Assembly (NCBI GenBank): GCA_028583605.1
Contig: CM053336.1
Location: 23,731,004 to 23,795,003 of the forward strand
From: Dastarcus helophoroides
Taxonomy: Eukaryota > Arthropoda > Insecta > Coleoptera > Bothrideridae
Length of the DNA: 64,000 nucleotides
Direction of reading: 5' to 3'
In this document: one piece after another, positions 46,723 to 57,537 of the stretch
How the letters are laid out: the number at the start of each line of letters is the position of its first letter
How positions within the stretch are numbered: position 1 is the stretch's first letter
Notes under the pieces: model-generated
What the model was told of the DNA's origin: nothing
Database searches by the model: none
What the model saw: only the letters and a program-made list of their open reading frames with translations
Made by a program: the position numbers and the translations under genes

Positions 46723-47460
46723 CAGTGGCGGCTGGTCCTATAGAGCGCAAGAGCGCGCGCACCTCGACAAATGGATGTTTAATTTTTTTTCTGTTTAATG
46801 TAAAATACAAGGATTTATCACATTTTTAAGTACTAGATAATGATCTCTTAATTAATTAGTACTTGTGCGTTACTTGGAATAAATTGCAAATATGTTTTAT
46901 TCCATTATGAGGAAATTTAAATAAGTTGGTGCGCTCAGAACTAAGCACTTAGCTTGGCTGCTGTACGATTCCTATCAGCGGCATCCTCGCGTTACGTAGA
47001 AACAATAAACTACGGAGCGCGCATTAAAGTTAGCGCAGTACGCCGCTCCCCCACGGGATGTTGTCAGCAGATGAGTACGAGACAGAGTTTGAAGTGAAAT
47101 ATTTATGGTTTATATGTCAAGATTTCTGTTACAACTTTTGTGTCTTAATTTTGTTTCGAAATGAAGGATAGATTTTCATATCGTCAATCAATTATATTTC
47201 GATTATCTAATTATTAACATAAAAAGAAGTCATATGAGTTACGAATTGTATTACGTGTCATACATCTGCAATCAATCTGGCAGCAGCATATCTTGTTACA
47301 TCTGTATACGCTGTCTGTTATTGTTGTGATTGGCTGATTCGTATGATTTAAATATTTAAACAAATTTTAAAATGAGTGACACAGATTAAACACTTTGAAG
47401 GTTTAAAACTATAAATGCTCAATCATTTAAATTATAATGAAAGTTACGACAATGTTTTGT

Positions 47461-47492
<32 letters not shown>

Positions 47493-48119
47493 TTATTATT
47501 ATTATTATGCATTACTACTGAATGAGGAAAAAACAAGTAATTAACTGTGAAATGATAAATGCTAAATGCGTACGCGTCGGCTGATCTGATTGCGATTGCT
47601 AATTGTGCCGGTTACGGCCTAACTGCCAATAGTACCGCTATTCACAAAAAGATAGCAGCACCCATTCTAGGGCCTAATAATTAATTTGTTGATTTTGTTC
47701 TAAATTATAGAAAAAATAGTTTGCTGAATACACAACCACCATTAATTATGACATTGTTAGAATGCGTGAAGTGAAGTGTATGTTTGTCAGTGTCAGTATT
47801 CTGCTTTAGGTTTTAGAAGATTTAATTGTGTTTTTAAAATAAACAGCATTTTTATATTAAAAAACGATTTTGGTAAACTTCCACTGGAAGAGAAAGTGAA
47901 AATAAAAGAACTAGGTAGGCCTTTGCCAGTGTTAAAATTGGAACAAAAATGTGAAAAATAAATAAATAGATAAAAGACTATTAAATACCTCGCCTTACAA
48001 AAGGCGTTTGTTTCTCCTAAAGTTAATACCTTGCTACGGCATTGAAGTCACTTAAACTTTAACTATTAATATTTTTTGCATCTGCGCACCCCCTGTCAAA
48101 AAGTCACCAGCCGCCACTG
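46723..48119. mobile_element. hAT-like element, CAGTGGCGGCTGG ends
   Basis: Starts cagtggcggctggtc and ends gaccagccgccactg-like (tcaccagccgccactg). Flanks are CAAAAAAG (46715-46722) and CAAAAAAA (48120-48127), 7 of 8 matching, as expected for a hAT 8-bp duplication. Inside, a 61-codon plus-strand frame ends LPLEEKVKIKELGRPLPVLK, which resembles N-terminal linker text of hAT/ZMYM-type transposases, but the catalytic region is absent, so it is an internally deleted non-autonomous copy. An (ATT)n run lies at 47461-47507. Confidence 0.82.
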
Positions 48120-48127
48120 CAAAAAAA

Positions 48128-49761
48128 CCAAAATTCAGAAAAATAGTTGAAAATTACAAATATGCGAAATTTTGACATAAATGTTAGATCATTTTAAGAA
48201 AATATACGAAATTTTAAAAATATCATGTTTTTTAAAATAAAGTTAAAATTTTGAAAGAAAAACGTCGAAACTTTTGAAATTTGAGGAAAGTCGAGAATTT
48301 AAAAAAAATCGAAATTTTGAAAAAATGTTGAAATATTTTTAAAAAACCGACTATTTAAAAAGGTAAAGGTTTTAAAAGACAACATTTTAAAAAAGTTCGA
48401 AACTTTCAAAGAGAAATATTGAAAACTAGTCAAAAATTTTGGAAAAGGATAAATTTTGAAAAAAATTCGAGATTTCAAAACCTAGAAATTTTAAAAAAGT
48501 CACAACTTTTGAAGCTCTATTAATTTTCAAAAAAAATGACAAAAGTCAGGATTTTTAGAAGTCGAATTGTTGTCGAGTTGAAAAAAGTCAAATTAAAAAA
48601 GAAAGTTCAATTCTTCATGGTGGACTCTTATTGGTTGGAAAAAAAAGTCGAAATCTTAAAAATCTAAAAATTGTAGAAAACGCGAAATTTTTCAAAAAAT
48701 TCGAAATTTAGAAAAACATTTTAAATAAATACCGGGAATTAAAAAAATCGAAATTTTCAAAAAGGAATTTTGAAGAAAGTCAGAATTAAAAATAATTGAA
48801 AGATCCAAAAATTTTTAATTTTGAAAAATAGTTGAAATTAAAAAAATGTGGAAAATGATAAAAAAGAATGTAACTAAAATTTTAAAAGAAAATAATTTGA
48901 AAATTTTCGACATTTTTTAGCCAAAATAAAAAACGTTGAAATTATCAAAAAACAGTTATAAAATTCAAAAATAAATCGAATATAAAAAAAGGGTAACAAA
49001 ATCTGAAAAAATTTCAAAAATGTTAAAATTTTTGAAGAAGTCGAAACTTTAAAAAGTAAAATAAAAAAAATCCAGCTTTTAGAAAACTGGCCATATTCAA
49101 AAATAATAATAATAATAATAATTTAAGACCGAAAATTTCTAAATAATGTCGAAATTATCAAAGAAAATTAATTCGAATTTTTTAGAGAAATAGACATTTT
49201 CAAAGAAACCTAAAATTTCGAGAAGTTTAAATTTTGAAATAAAATTGAAATTTGGAAAAAAAATCAACTTTCTAAAAACCCCAATATTTTCAAAAGAATT
49301 TAAAGTTAAAAAACAAAGTGTTGAAAAAGAATCTAAATTTCGAAAAACTCTAAAAATTTAACAAACTCAAAATGTCGAAAAAAGTGAAATTTCAAAAAGT
49401 GGAAATTTAAAAAAAACTCAATTTTCCAAAAAACAACGTTTTCAAAAATTCTAAATTTTTAGAAAAATGAAAGTTTTGAAAACAGTCGGAAGTTTTCAGA
49501 GTAAAAATTATAAAAATCAAACATTTTTCGAAAAATCTAAATTTTTAAAAAGTAGGAATTTTGATAAAAAATCGTTCATTCTAAGACAGTTTTAAGTGAC
49601 TTTTAGTGTTGAGTCACCAACATCGATTGACAAACAAAAATCCAACGCAATAGCTGCTTGGGGCAATCTATTAGAGATTGCTAATCTTTAACGAAGGTCA
49701 CTGAAAATCTGGAATTGGTGAAGGAGAAACTGGCGGAGAAAAAGGTAATAAAACACGAATG
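48128..49761. repeat. AT-rich word array, continuation
   Basis: Same GAAATTTTGAAAAA polarity as 45801-46722, clearly the same array split by the hAT-like element. The foreign word ttcttcatggtggact at 48612-48640 repeats one found at 22031-22060. A short (ATA)n run lies near 49105. 49580-49740 is ordinary unassigned sequence. Confidence 0.6.
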
Positions 49762-49769
49762 AATAAAAA

Positions 49770-51911
49770 CAGGCCCGCACTTAGGGCGATCGGAGAAATT
49801 GGGCCCAATTGGGCCCCGCATCATCACAAACATTAACAAAAAGTTATTTTCCAAATTTAAAGCAAATTGCCTTTAACGATAAAGAATAAATTATAAATTA
49901 TTCAAATTAAAAATATATTTATTTTAAGTTTACATTGATGGATGAGATTTATTATTGTGTTTATTATAATACTAGCTGGTAACCGCTGCTTGATCTGCGT
50001 GAAATTAAATAAATGTTTTCTTAGAAAATCTTAACATTTTACTTCCTCGAGGTTTGATTTTCTTAAAAAAAACTGTCCATCCATCCAAAACTCCAAAAGC
50101 CGGAGTTTTCAGTAAATCATATTAAAAATAAAAACCTGACCTTTTACAAAAGCTCGAAACATGTTCAAAGTTTGAAAAAAGTTAAAATTTTCAATGAAAT
50201 AATTTTGTGAAAAAGTAAATTTTGGGAAAAAATTGAACTTTCCAAAAAGAATGTTCTCAAGATTTTAAATCCAGTAAAGACGTTGAATTTATGAGAAATC
50301 TTTTTCTCTTTTCTAAATCCTTTCCTAATTTTCTTTTTCTAAAAGATTTTTATGAACATTCCGATTTAATTTAGAGAAAAAACATTTTCAGAACCATAAA
50401 ACATCAGATTTTGAAATAAAAGTGGAAATTTGTTGAAAAGGGTAAATATTAAGAACAATTTCGGAATTTCGAGATAAACGATTTTTGAAACAAAGGTTCA
50501 CAAAGTAGAATTTTGACAATAAAATCTTAATTTCGAAAAAATCGAATTCTGAGGAAAAGGCAAATCTTAGGAAAACGACTATTTTAAGAGAAGAAGTAAA
50601 AATTTTGAGAAAAAAGGAGAATTTATCAAGAAAATATTAAATATCGGATATTGAGATAAAATTCAAATTTTCATGAAAGACCAACCAGTCGACATTTGCA
50701 AAAAACCAGATTCTAAATTTTCAAAAATCGTTAAATGTTCAGAAAATTATCGAAATTTGGAAAAAAACGAAATTTCGAGAAAACTTCGAAAAGGACCAGA
50801 ATTCGAAATGTTCCAGAGAAAGACAAATTTTAAGAAAAAAGTCGAAATTTAAAAAAAATCTAAACTCTGAGAAAAAGACGACATTAGGAGAAAATGATCG
50901 AAATTCTGCGAAAAAGATCTAAATTTTGAGAAAAAGTGTTTAATCTTTTAGTGAAAATTTAAAATTTTCCAGAAAGAATCGGATTTTGTCCAAATTAAGA
51001 AAAAAAAATAAATTTTAAGAAAAAAAACGAAATTTTAAGAAAAAAAAAGGAAATTTTCTGGGTATAAACATTTATTTTCTTTTGACTGTTCGACTCAGCG
51101 AAAGACAGGCGCCCTAGCTTGTCTCATGTGGAGTCAGAAAATGATACATGTCGAAATTGTGACAAATTGAAACTTCTAGTAAATTTTTTCGTAATTTGTT
51201 TACAAAAATTTAATATTTCAAAAAAATCCACTTTTTTTTATCAGAAGATCGACCAAATTTTGAGAAAAAGGCTAATTTTAATAAACAAGTTGAAATTTGC
51301 AGAAATAAAAAAGTCGAAATTTTCAGAAAAATTTAAATTTTCAGAAATGGCGAAATTTTGGAAAAAAACGACGAACTTTTAAATGAAAAATTGAAATTTT
51401 GACAAAGCCATGTTTGATAAAAGAAGTGAAATTTTATGAATAATTTAAAACTTCAAAAAAAGACCGATTTTGTAAAAAAAAATACGAAATTTCAGAAGAA
51501 AGGCGAAATTTTGAAAACATATTTCAAGAAAAAAATGCATTTAGAAGCTGGAAAGAAAATTTTTGATCTCCAAGTTGATTCCATAAATTTTCGGCTTGTT
51601 GCATGAATTAGAGGGGGCAAGCGCTCAACTTTGCTGTATTCTAGCTACGTTTATTGTTAGCTAGGATAGGTAACAGAAAAAAAAACTTTATGCAATCAAC
51701 TATCCGAAGTCACTAACAGTTTACTCAATTTCATAGTTTGGTAAATTGAAAGAGTTCAATTTGTTTTGTTTTACATATAAACTCGATAACAGCACAAACC
51801 TTATTTTATTTCTGCTAGCTGCTCAGCTAAAACAAAAACTAAAAAAAAAAGAATAGAGGGTCCCGCAAAAAAACATCTAATCGGGCCCCGCACTTATTGG
51901 ATCTGAGCCTG
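49770..51911. mobile_element. hAT-like element, CAGGCCCGC ends
   Basis: An exact 8-bp duplication, AATAAAAA, lies at 49762-49769 and 51912-51919. The left end is caggcccgcactta with gggcccaattgggccccgc inside; the right end, reversed, is caggctcagatccaataagtgcggggccc. Terminal identity is short (CAGGC-C) but the GTGCGGG and GGGCCC words recur at both ends. The 2.1-kb interior is mostly AT-rich words of one polarity and has no transposase. Confidence 0.8.
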
Positions 51912-51919
51912 AATAAAAA

Positions 51920-52493
51920 GTAACTCCAAATTTAAAACCAGACAAAATTCAAAGGAATGAAAGGTTCAAAAAAATTTAAAATTTTGAAATATCTTTAAAA
52001 TTAAAAAAAAGATTTGTGGAAAAGGGGAATTCTTCTTCAAAAAATATGTTGAAACTTTTGAATGTAAAATGGGTACTTGTAAGAAATCTTATAATTTCTA
52101 GGTTCTGCATTTTTTGCATTTTTTTTAACTTTAACTATAAAACGAAAATTTCAAGAAAAGACTGACATTTTGAAAGTTGAAATTGTAATTACCAGAGTTT
52201 TTAGATATGTTAAACATTATCCAAAACTTTGTAATTAGAATCAAAACTTCGAGGTTAAGGTCAACATTTTCAGAAAAAAGTTGTATTTTCAATGAAACAT
52301 TGGAGCTTCAGAATAAAACTTTGAATTTTAATCTCGAAATATTCAATTGAATTGCAAATGAACTTTCCCTTTAATTTTGTTTGTTGTTAAAGGGATATAA
52401 CTGCATTTTTAAAATTTTAAAAGTCGTCCCTTAAATTGTTTTAAACATTTTATTTTTGCGTATCGAACCCAGTTTGTACGGTATTTAAATTAT
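51920..52493. other. AT-rich spacer
   Basis: AT-rich word sequence without gene, transposon end or conserved motif. Confidence 0.4.
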
Positions 52494-53226
52494 TACGGGA
52501 GACTGGTGTATTGCGGACCGCCTTTTTATGTTGGCTAAAAGCCGGCAAAAAAATATTTTTTTCTGAAAATTTCAAAGCTTGAATTTGTAGTACAACTCAT
52601 AATCTCTCTTTGAGTTGCAACAGTTTGGTCAAATGGTATTAAATTATACAACTTATAACAGTTGGCGCAAAAATTGCATTTTTGCCATTTTGAAAAATAT
52701 CGGGGAATTGCGGACCACTTTGTAGATCGATTAAAAATGGAAAAATGTAGTAAAAAATTTTCTTGTTTTTGATTCAGAATGTAGAATGTAGATGCAGAAG
52801 ATTTATTATGAAAGAGAAACAAAATGAAGTCCAGTGACAAATGACAAGGAAAATCAGTTCTAAATGAAATTATTATTTTACCAAAAAAACTATTAGAAAT
52901 TCCCGAAAAATAATGCTGTGCTGAAAATTTGCATGAATAATCAATCACTTATATGCATCAAATACACGAAATTAGCTTGTGAAATGTAAAGAATTGAGTG
53001 ACCCACAATTTCACGACAAAACCGGTCCGTAATTCCCCGAAGGTCATTTTTTACAATATGGCAGCATATGACTAACACAATACAAACTTTATGCAAAACT
53101 TTATGTTCCTCTCGAAGACTTAAGGTTCCGCGAATATTATGAAGATATTTACCTGAGTTGGTTCTCGAAAAGCGTGGTCAAATTAGAGGAAACTCTAAAC
53201 TGAAAAAAAAAAAATCGAAGTATCCC

Positions 53227-53592
53227 TGTTTAATCTTCTATTAAACAGATTTTAAATCATTTGTATCTTTATTTGTAAGGTGTCATTCAACCTGACACAC
53301 TTAATTGTTTTCCAAATTCCTCAATTGTTTTGATTTCTTCATGTAATTGTTTAAAATTTAACAAATTCTCATTAATCAGGTTTATGAAAATTATTGCAAG
53401 GCTCAACAGAACGGTTAAACCAGCGACCGCCAACCCATGCATTTGTACGCATATGCATGTTACATGATTATAACATTAATTACTTAAAACTTGTTTAACA
53501 TCACATTTTAAATTGTCATAGTTCTTAGGTTTTTACTTTTAATAAAATTAGTATTGATCGAATCGTCGTTTCAATTACTCGAATCCTAAACA
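53227..53592 (+). repeat. 5' LTR
   Basis: Begins tgtttaatc and ends cctaaaca. Directly followed by tggtccttcgagc. Confidence 0.85.
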
Positions 53593-53821
53593 TGGTCCTT
53601 CGAGCAAAAATTTAAGCCGTGGACAAAAAAAAAACCTAAGAATTCTAAAGAAAAGTTAGGGATAAGTGAACGGGAAAAGTGAAGTGTAATCGTTTATTTT
53701 TCTCAAAATGAAACCCATCTTATGGGAGAATTACCAAACCTCATAAAGACATAAAAACACAACTTGGAGAAAAACTCTCCAACAAAAAAAAAACAAAACA
53801 GGGAACAAAGGACATTCCACT

Positions 53822-54896
53822 ATGTCAGTCATCAGTGGGAAAATGTCAGAAAAACTAGTCGAGCAAGCAGTAAACATTGAAGCGCTGCGAGAAGAAATGG
53901 ACTTTGCTAAAAAATGTTACGCATGGATGAAAGTATGTTCAGGGGAATGTAAAAGAACTATGGGCAGTATTAAATGAAGGAGACCTATAATTGAGGGTGC
54001 ATCCCGAGAAAAACGAAGAAATAAAATATTTCAAGGAGCAGTGGCACAAAAAGATATCGCTGCAAGTAAGAGATATCTTGTTTAAATTAAATGAGAAAAT
54101 AGAAGACGAGTCAGCTAGAAACACAGAAACACCAACGATTACAACTCCGATAGGCCCTCAAGTCTTATACGATGAAGGACCCACGTATAAAGAGATCCAA
54201 AATTATGTACATACTTTGGCAAATGGCATAAAGAAAATTGTGAAGAAAACGAGTGAAGGCCAAAGTAAAGAAATGAAATTAGCAGAAGAACTGGAAGCTA
54301 ATTCACAAATAGACCATTACCAGCTGGACGAAATGGGATGGATTAAAAGCGAAATTGAAAAGCACATTCCCGAAATGCAAAGGAGAGAAGAATCAAGGAA
54401 AAGTACAACTTCAATTTCAGGAAGACTAACATGTCAGTGGACAGCTGTCCGAACCGTAAAGAGGGGAGAGGTTCCTGCAGTCTGCGACGCTTCTCAAAAT
54501 GCGAGAGAGGCAGTCGTTTATCAAAAAATGCAACCTGAAAGAAGGAAGGTCAGAAGTACACAGAAAACTGCAATGTTAAATTGGCCTGCAAAAAGAAGAA
54601 AAGACGCGCCTGATGAAAAAGAAGAGTTGGTGAAAATTCTCACTCTAAAGAGATCAGGAGGGGTGGTCGTACAAAGATCTACTTTAAACTTCGCCAGGAA
54701 GAAAACGCAACAACACCGACAAGGCACAAGGCAAGAAAAGTTACAAGTGACTGGGTCGATGGAGGCAAATTTGACTAAGTCAAAGGAACCGACAACTACA
54801 TCAAGCTCCCAAAAGCAACCAGCACCGCTCAAGGGGACAGGAAAACTGAAGATGAGAACACTCAAACAGGCTCTCCAGGAGGATCCTCTTGACTAA
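53822..54896 (+). pseudogene. Gag-like ORF of the short LTR element
   Basis: ATG at 53822 opens a frame (MSVISGKMSEKLVEQ) that shifts near 53940 and meets a TAA at 53988. From 53991 a single frame of about 300 codons runs to 54896. The N-terminal half is acidic and helical (EELEANSQIDHYQLDEMGW), the C-terminal half is strongly basic and Gln/Lys/Arg-rich, as in many retrotransposon Gag proteins. No zinc knuckle, protease or polymerase is present. The call rests on position directly after the 5' LTR and primer-binding site and on charge pattern, not on a recognised capsid fold. Confidence 0.5.
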
Positions 54897-55186
54897 AATA
54901 AGTTAAGTTCATTTAAATATATAATTAAAAGGGTTTTTGTTTTTTGTAATTGGGTTTTATAATTAAGGGATTAAACAATTAAATCTACTAACCTACAATA
55001 TGTAAAATAGGTCAGTTATGTTTACTAACATTATAAATAAGTAAATGAGCACAATACTGTTGTCAGCATTTGTTATAGTGACAATGCCCCAGGAAACCAG
55101 AAGCTCAACAATCCACGGCTTAGGATGAGAAATTTCTGCTGAGCTGAGCGTTTGAATAGATCTTTAAACTTGTCGAGGCGGCAATA

Positions 55187-55551
55187 TGTTTAATCTTCTA
55201 TTAAACAGATTTTAAATCATTTGTATCTTTATTTGTAAGGTGTCATTCAACCTGACACACTTAATTGTTTTCCAAATTCCTCAATTGTTTTGATTTCTTC
55301 ATGTAATTGTTTAAAATTTAACAAATTCTCATTAATCAGGTTTATGAAAATTATTGCAAGGCTCAACAGAACGGTTAAACCAGCGACCGCCAACCGATGC
55401 ATTTGTACGCATATGCATGTTACATGATTATAACATTAATTACTTAAAACTTGTTTAACATCACATTTTAAATTGTCATAGTTCTTAGGTTTTTACTTTT
55501 AATAAATTTAGTATTGATCGAATCGTCGTATCAATTACTCGAATCGTAAAC
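55187..55551 (+). repeat. 3' LTR
   Basis: Matches 53227-53590 with about four substitutions. It is followed not by a target duplication but by tatttggtatcaaagcgagg, itself primer-binding-site-like. Confidence 0.82.
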
Positions 55552-55728
55552 TATTTGGTATCAAAGCGAGGTAACGGTTCGTGTACACAAGTCGAGTACT
55601 GAAGGGAAAATGAGCTTAACATGAGGCGAACCGACGATAGTGATTTGTAGCTATCAATCACTTTTGGAGAAAAAAATATGAAGCTGGTCCGCAATTCCCC
55701 GTGGTCCACAATTCCCCAGTCTCTCCTA

Positions 55729-56994
55729 ATTAAAAAATTGAATTTGTTTATTTTTCAAAACATTTTTTTTGACACACGCCTAGATATTTAAAATTTTTTA
55801 AAACGTCATCTCATGACATTTTATAAAAATAGGTTAATAGTTTTTTACATAGAAACGAATAAACAAAGGGATTGAAATATATAAATAAAAATAAAATTTT
55901 TGAAATAATTTAAGACGACTCAATAATGAACCAAAAGATGAGACTGAATTGTTGCTTAAAGTTATAGAAAATTTATCTTGCCATTCAGGATGGCCATAAT
56001 TAAGTCAAAGAATGTTGCGTGATAATTTATGTAAAAATTTCTATTTTACGCGTTCATTTTTTATTATTTTCGTAATTTTAAAGATAAAGTTGTCTTCAAA
56101 AAATCCAGATTTAAACATTATTCGAATCTTTGAACAAAATTTGAAATTTTCAATTCAAAATCAAAATTTGAGAAAAAAAGTCAAATTGGGAATTGCCCGA
56201 AGAGGTCATTTTTTCGAGATAGACTTCGATATTTTGTATACGATATTACAAAAATTGATTGAAATTCTGAAATAATGCTACATACGTATGTATTAACATT
56301 TCTGATTTGAACTTACACTTGACTTTAGATTTTTATATTATTTTGTCTGGATGTTACCCTTTATTTCTTAAACTAACGACTTAGGCTTCTGGAAATCCAC
56401 AGCAAAAATTTTCAAAACTTAAAAGAAATAGATGACCAAACGCTGGAAAATTATTGTATTAACCTCCATCAGTCAATAGTTTCAATAATTTATTTTGTAA
56501 ATTCTAAAAGTAAAACCAAAAGTTTGAGTAAAAAATAGCAAAATTTCTAAAGAAATAATGAGATTGAAAAGAAATTACGATTGTTATACCGAAATTTGAA
56601 AAAATATTTAGCTTAAAAGTTGTCTACTCGTATTCCAAATATCAACTTTAAACATAAAATTTTCATAAAATTTTTTTTTAAAAACTCGGAAATTCATACA
56701 GTTCGAAATTAAATTTAGATTTTTGGCTTCAAATTCAACAATTTAACTTTTAATCCTTTAATGCCCAACACTATGAGTTTTTATTTAATTTCTTTGCATG
56801 TTTTTTTTTAAGAGTAATCCACTCGCACTATGCCTTCAAAGCACTGCGAGTAGGATGCGGAAACAAGGATAGATGGCGATGGACCGCCTTCTTAAACAAG
56901 GATAGGTTGTAATTTTTGGGGAAGTTCTTTTCGGTAACAAGTTCCATAACTTGAAAGTTCTACTAAGGCTCTGAACTAAACACTGTGGCTTATG
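55729..56994. other. AT-rich spacer with ordinary patch before the Penelope-like element
   Basis: AT-rich words to about 56800; 56820-56994 has ordinary composition (cactgcgagtaggatgcgg) and may belong to the inverted left part of the Penelope-like insertion. No gene. Confidence 0.4.
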
Positions 56995-57354
56995 ATTAAG
57001 TCCAAAGAAGGTTTCACCCCTTTACCACATCGGCAATTAAATAAATAATAACGCGATACGTATTTCGCCAGCAGAACTGGCATTTTGAAGCGTACTAATC
57101 TAAAAAGATTAGCAAAAGATGCATCGACGTCATCTACATTGGGATTCAAATCGATAGTGGCGGTCTTTTGCTTTCTTTCCTATTTCTAATTGCTTAACAC
57201 ATCTGGTGCATGCAATTTTGACCTGTACAAATAGCCTTTAATAAACTGGTGGCCGCCAATGGTTCTTTATCTCCGTTAAGGGTAACTGGTCTCTGATTGA
57301 TATTGTTTCGTATATTCCCTCATATTCCTTTTTTCATTTATTTTTTCTTTTCTT

Positions 57355-57399
57355 TGTTCCTGAAGAAACCCCCTACGATGGTGGGCGAAACGTCGAACA
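57355..57399 (+). ncRNA. Hammerhead-like ribozyme motif in the Penelope-like element
   Basis: TGTTC (57355-57359) and GAACA (57395-57399) can form stem I. Between them, in the hammerhead order, stand CTGAAGA (57360-57366), a CCCCC...GGTGGG stem II with loop around 57375, GAAA (57387-57390) and CGTC ending at 57394. Stem III is only ACGT, too short to fold alone, as reported for hammerheads of Penelope-like elements that work as dimers. The base of stem II is imperfect (AA opposite C), so activity is uncertain. Confidence 0.6.
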
Positions 57400-57537
57400 C
57401 TTTTAGTAGTTTTTTGACACGATCCAATCCCGGAAGAAGTATATCCTGTACTGGATAAACCTGATTATAACAATAGAGTAAACAATTTAATTTAAAGTGG
57501 ACCATATGAGAGAATAGCAAAGAATTCGTTACCAAAA

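Larger units (their letters stand above)
53227..55551 (+). mobile_element. Short LTR retrotransposon with 365-bp LTRs
   Basis: The 5' LTR (53227-53592) and 3' LTR (55187-55551) start tgtttaatcttctattaaaca and differ at about four of 365 positions with no indels, so the insertion is recent. tggtccttcgagc follows the 5' LTR as a primer-binding site of the style seen in insect BEL/Pao elements. The 1.6-kb interior holds only a broken gag-like frame, so it is non-autonomous. The expected 5-bp target duplication is not visible. It lies inside the TA-flanked DNA element. Confidence 0.85.
52496..55726. mobile_element. TA-flanked DNA transposon interrupted by an LTR element
   Basis: Left end cgggagactggtgtattgcggacc. 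The right end, reversed, is ggagagactggggaattgtggacc followed by a second ggggaattgcggacc. TA flanks both ends. The subterminal word ggggaattgcggacc recurs inside at about 52700 and, inverted, at 53020, like transposase-binding repeats. A minus-strand frame at 52535-52948 has no recognised domain. Without the nested LTR element (53227-55551) it would be about 0.9 kb, so it is a non-autonomous element. Confidence 0.75.

Noticed and set aside
47461..47507. (ATT)n run as a non-LTR 3' tail
   Set aside because: No retrotransposon text precedes it; it lies inside a hAT-like element and is an ordinary microsatellite.
52535..52948. 137-codon minus-strand frame as transposase of the TA-flanked element
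   Set aside because: No DDE/D motif or helix-turn-helix visible and composition matches the flanking AT-rich DNA.
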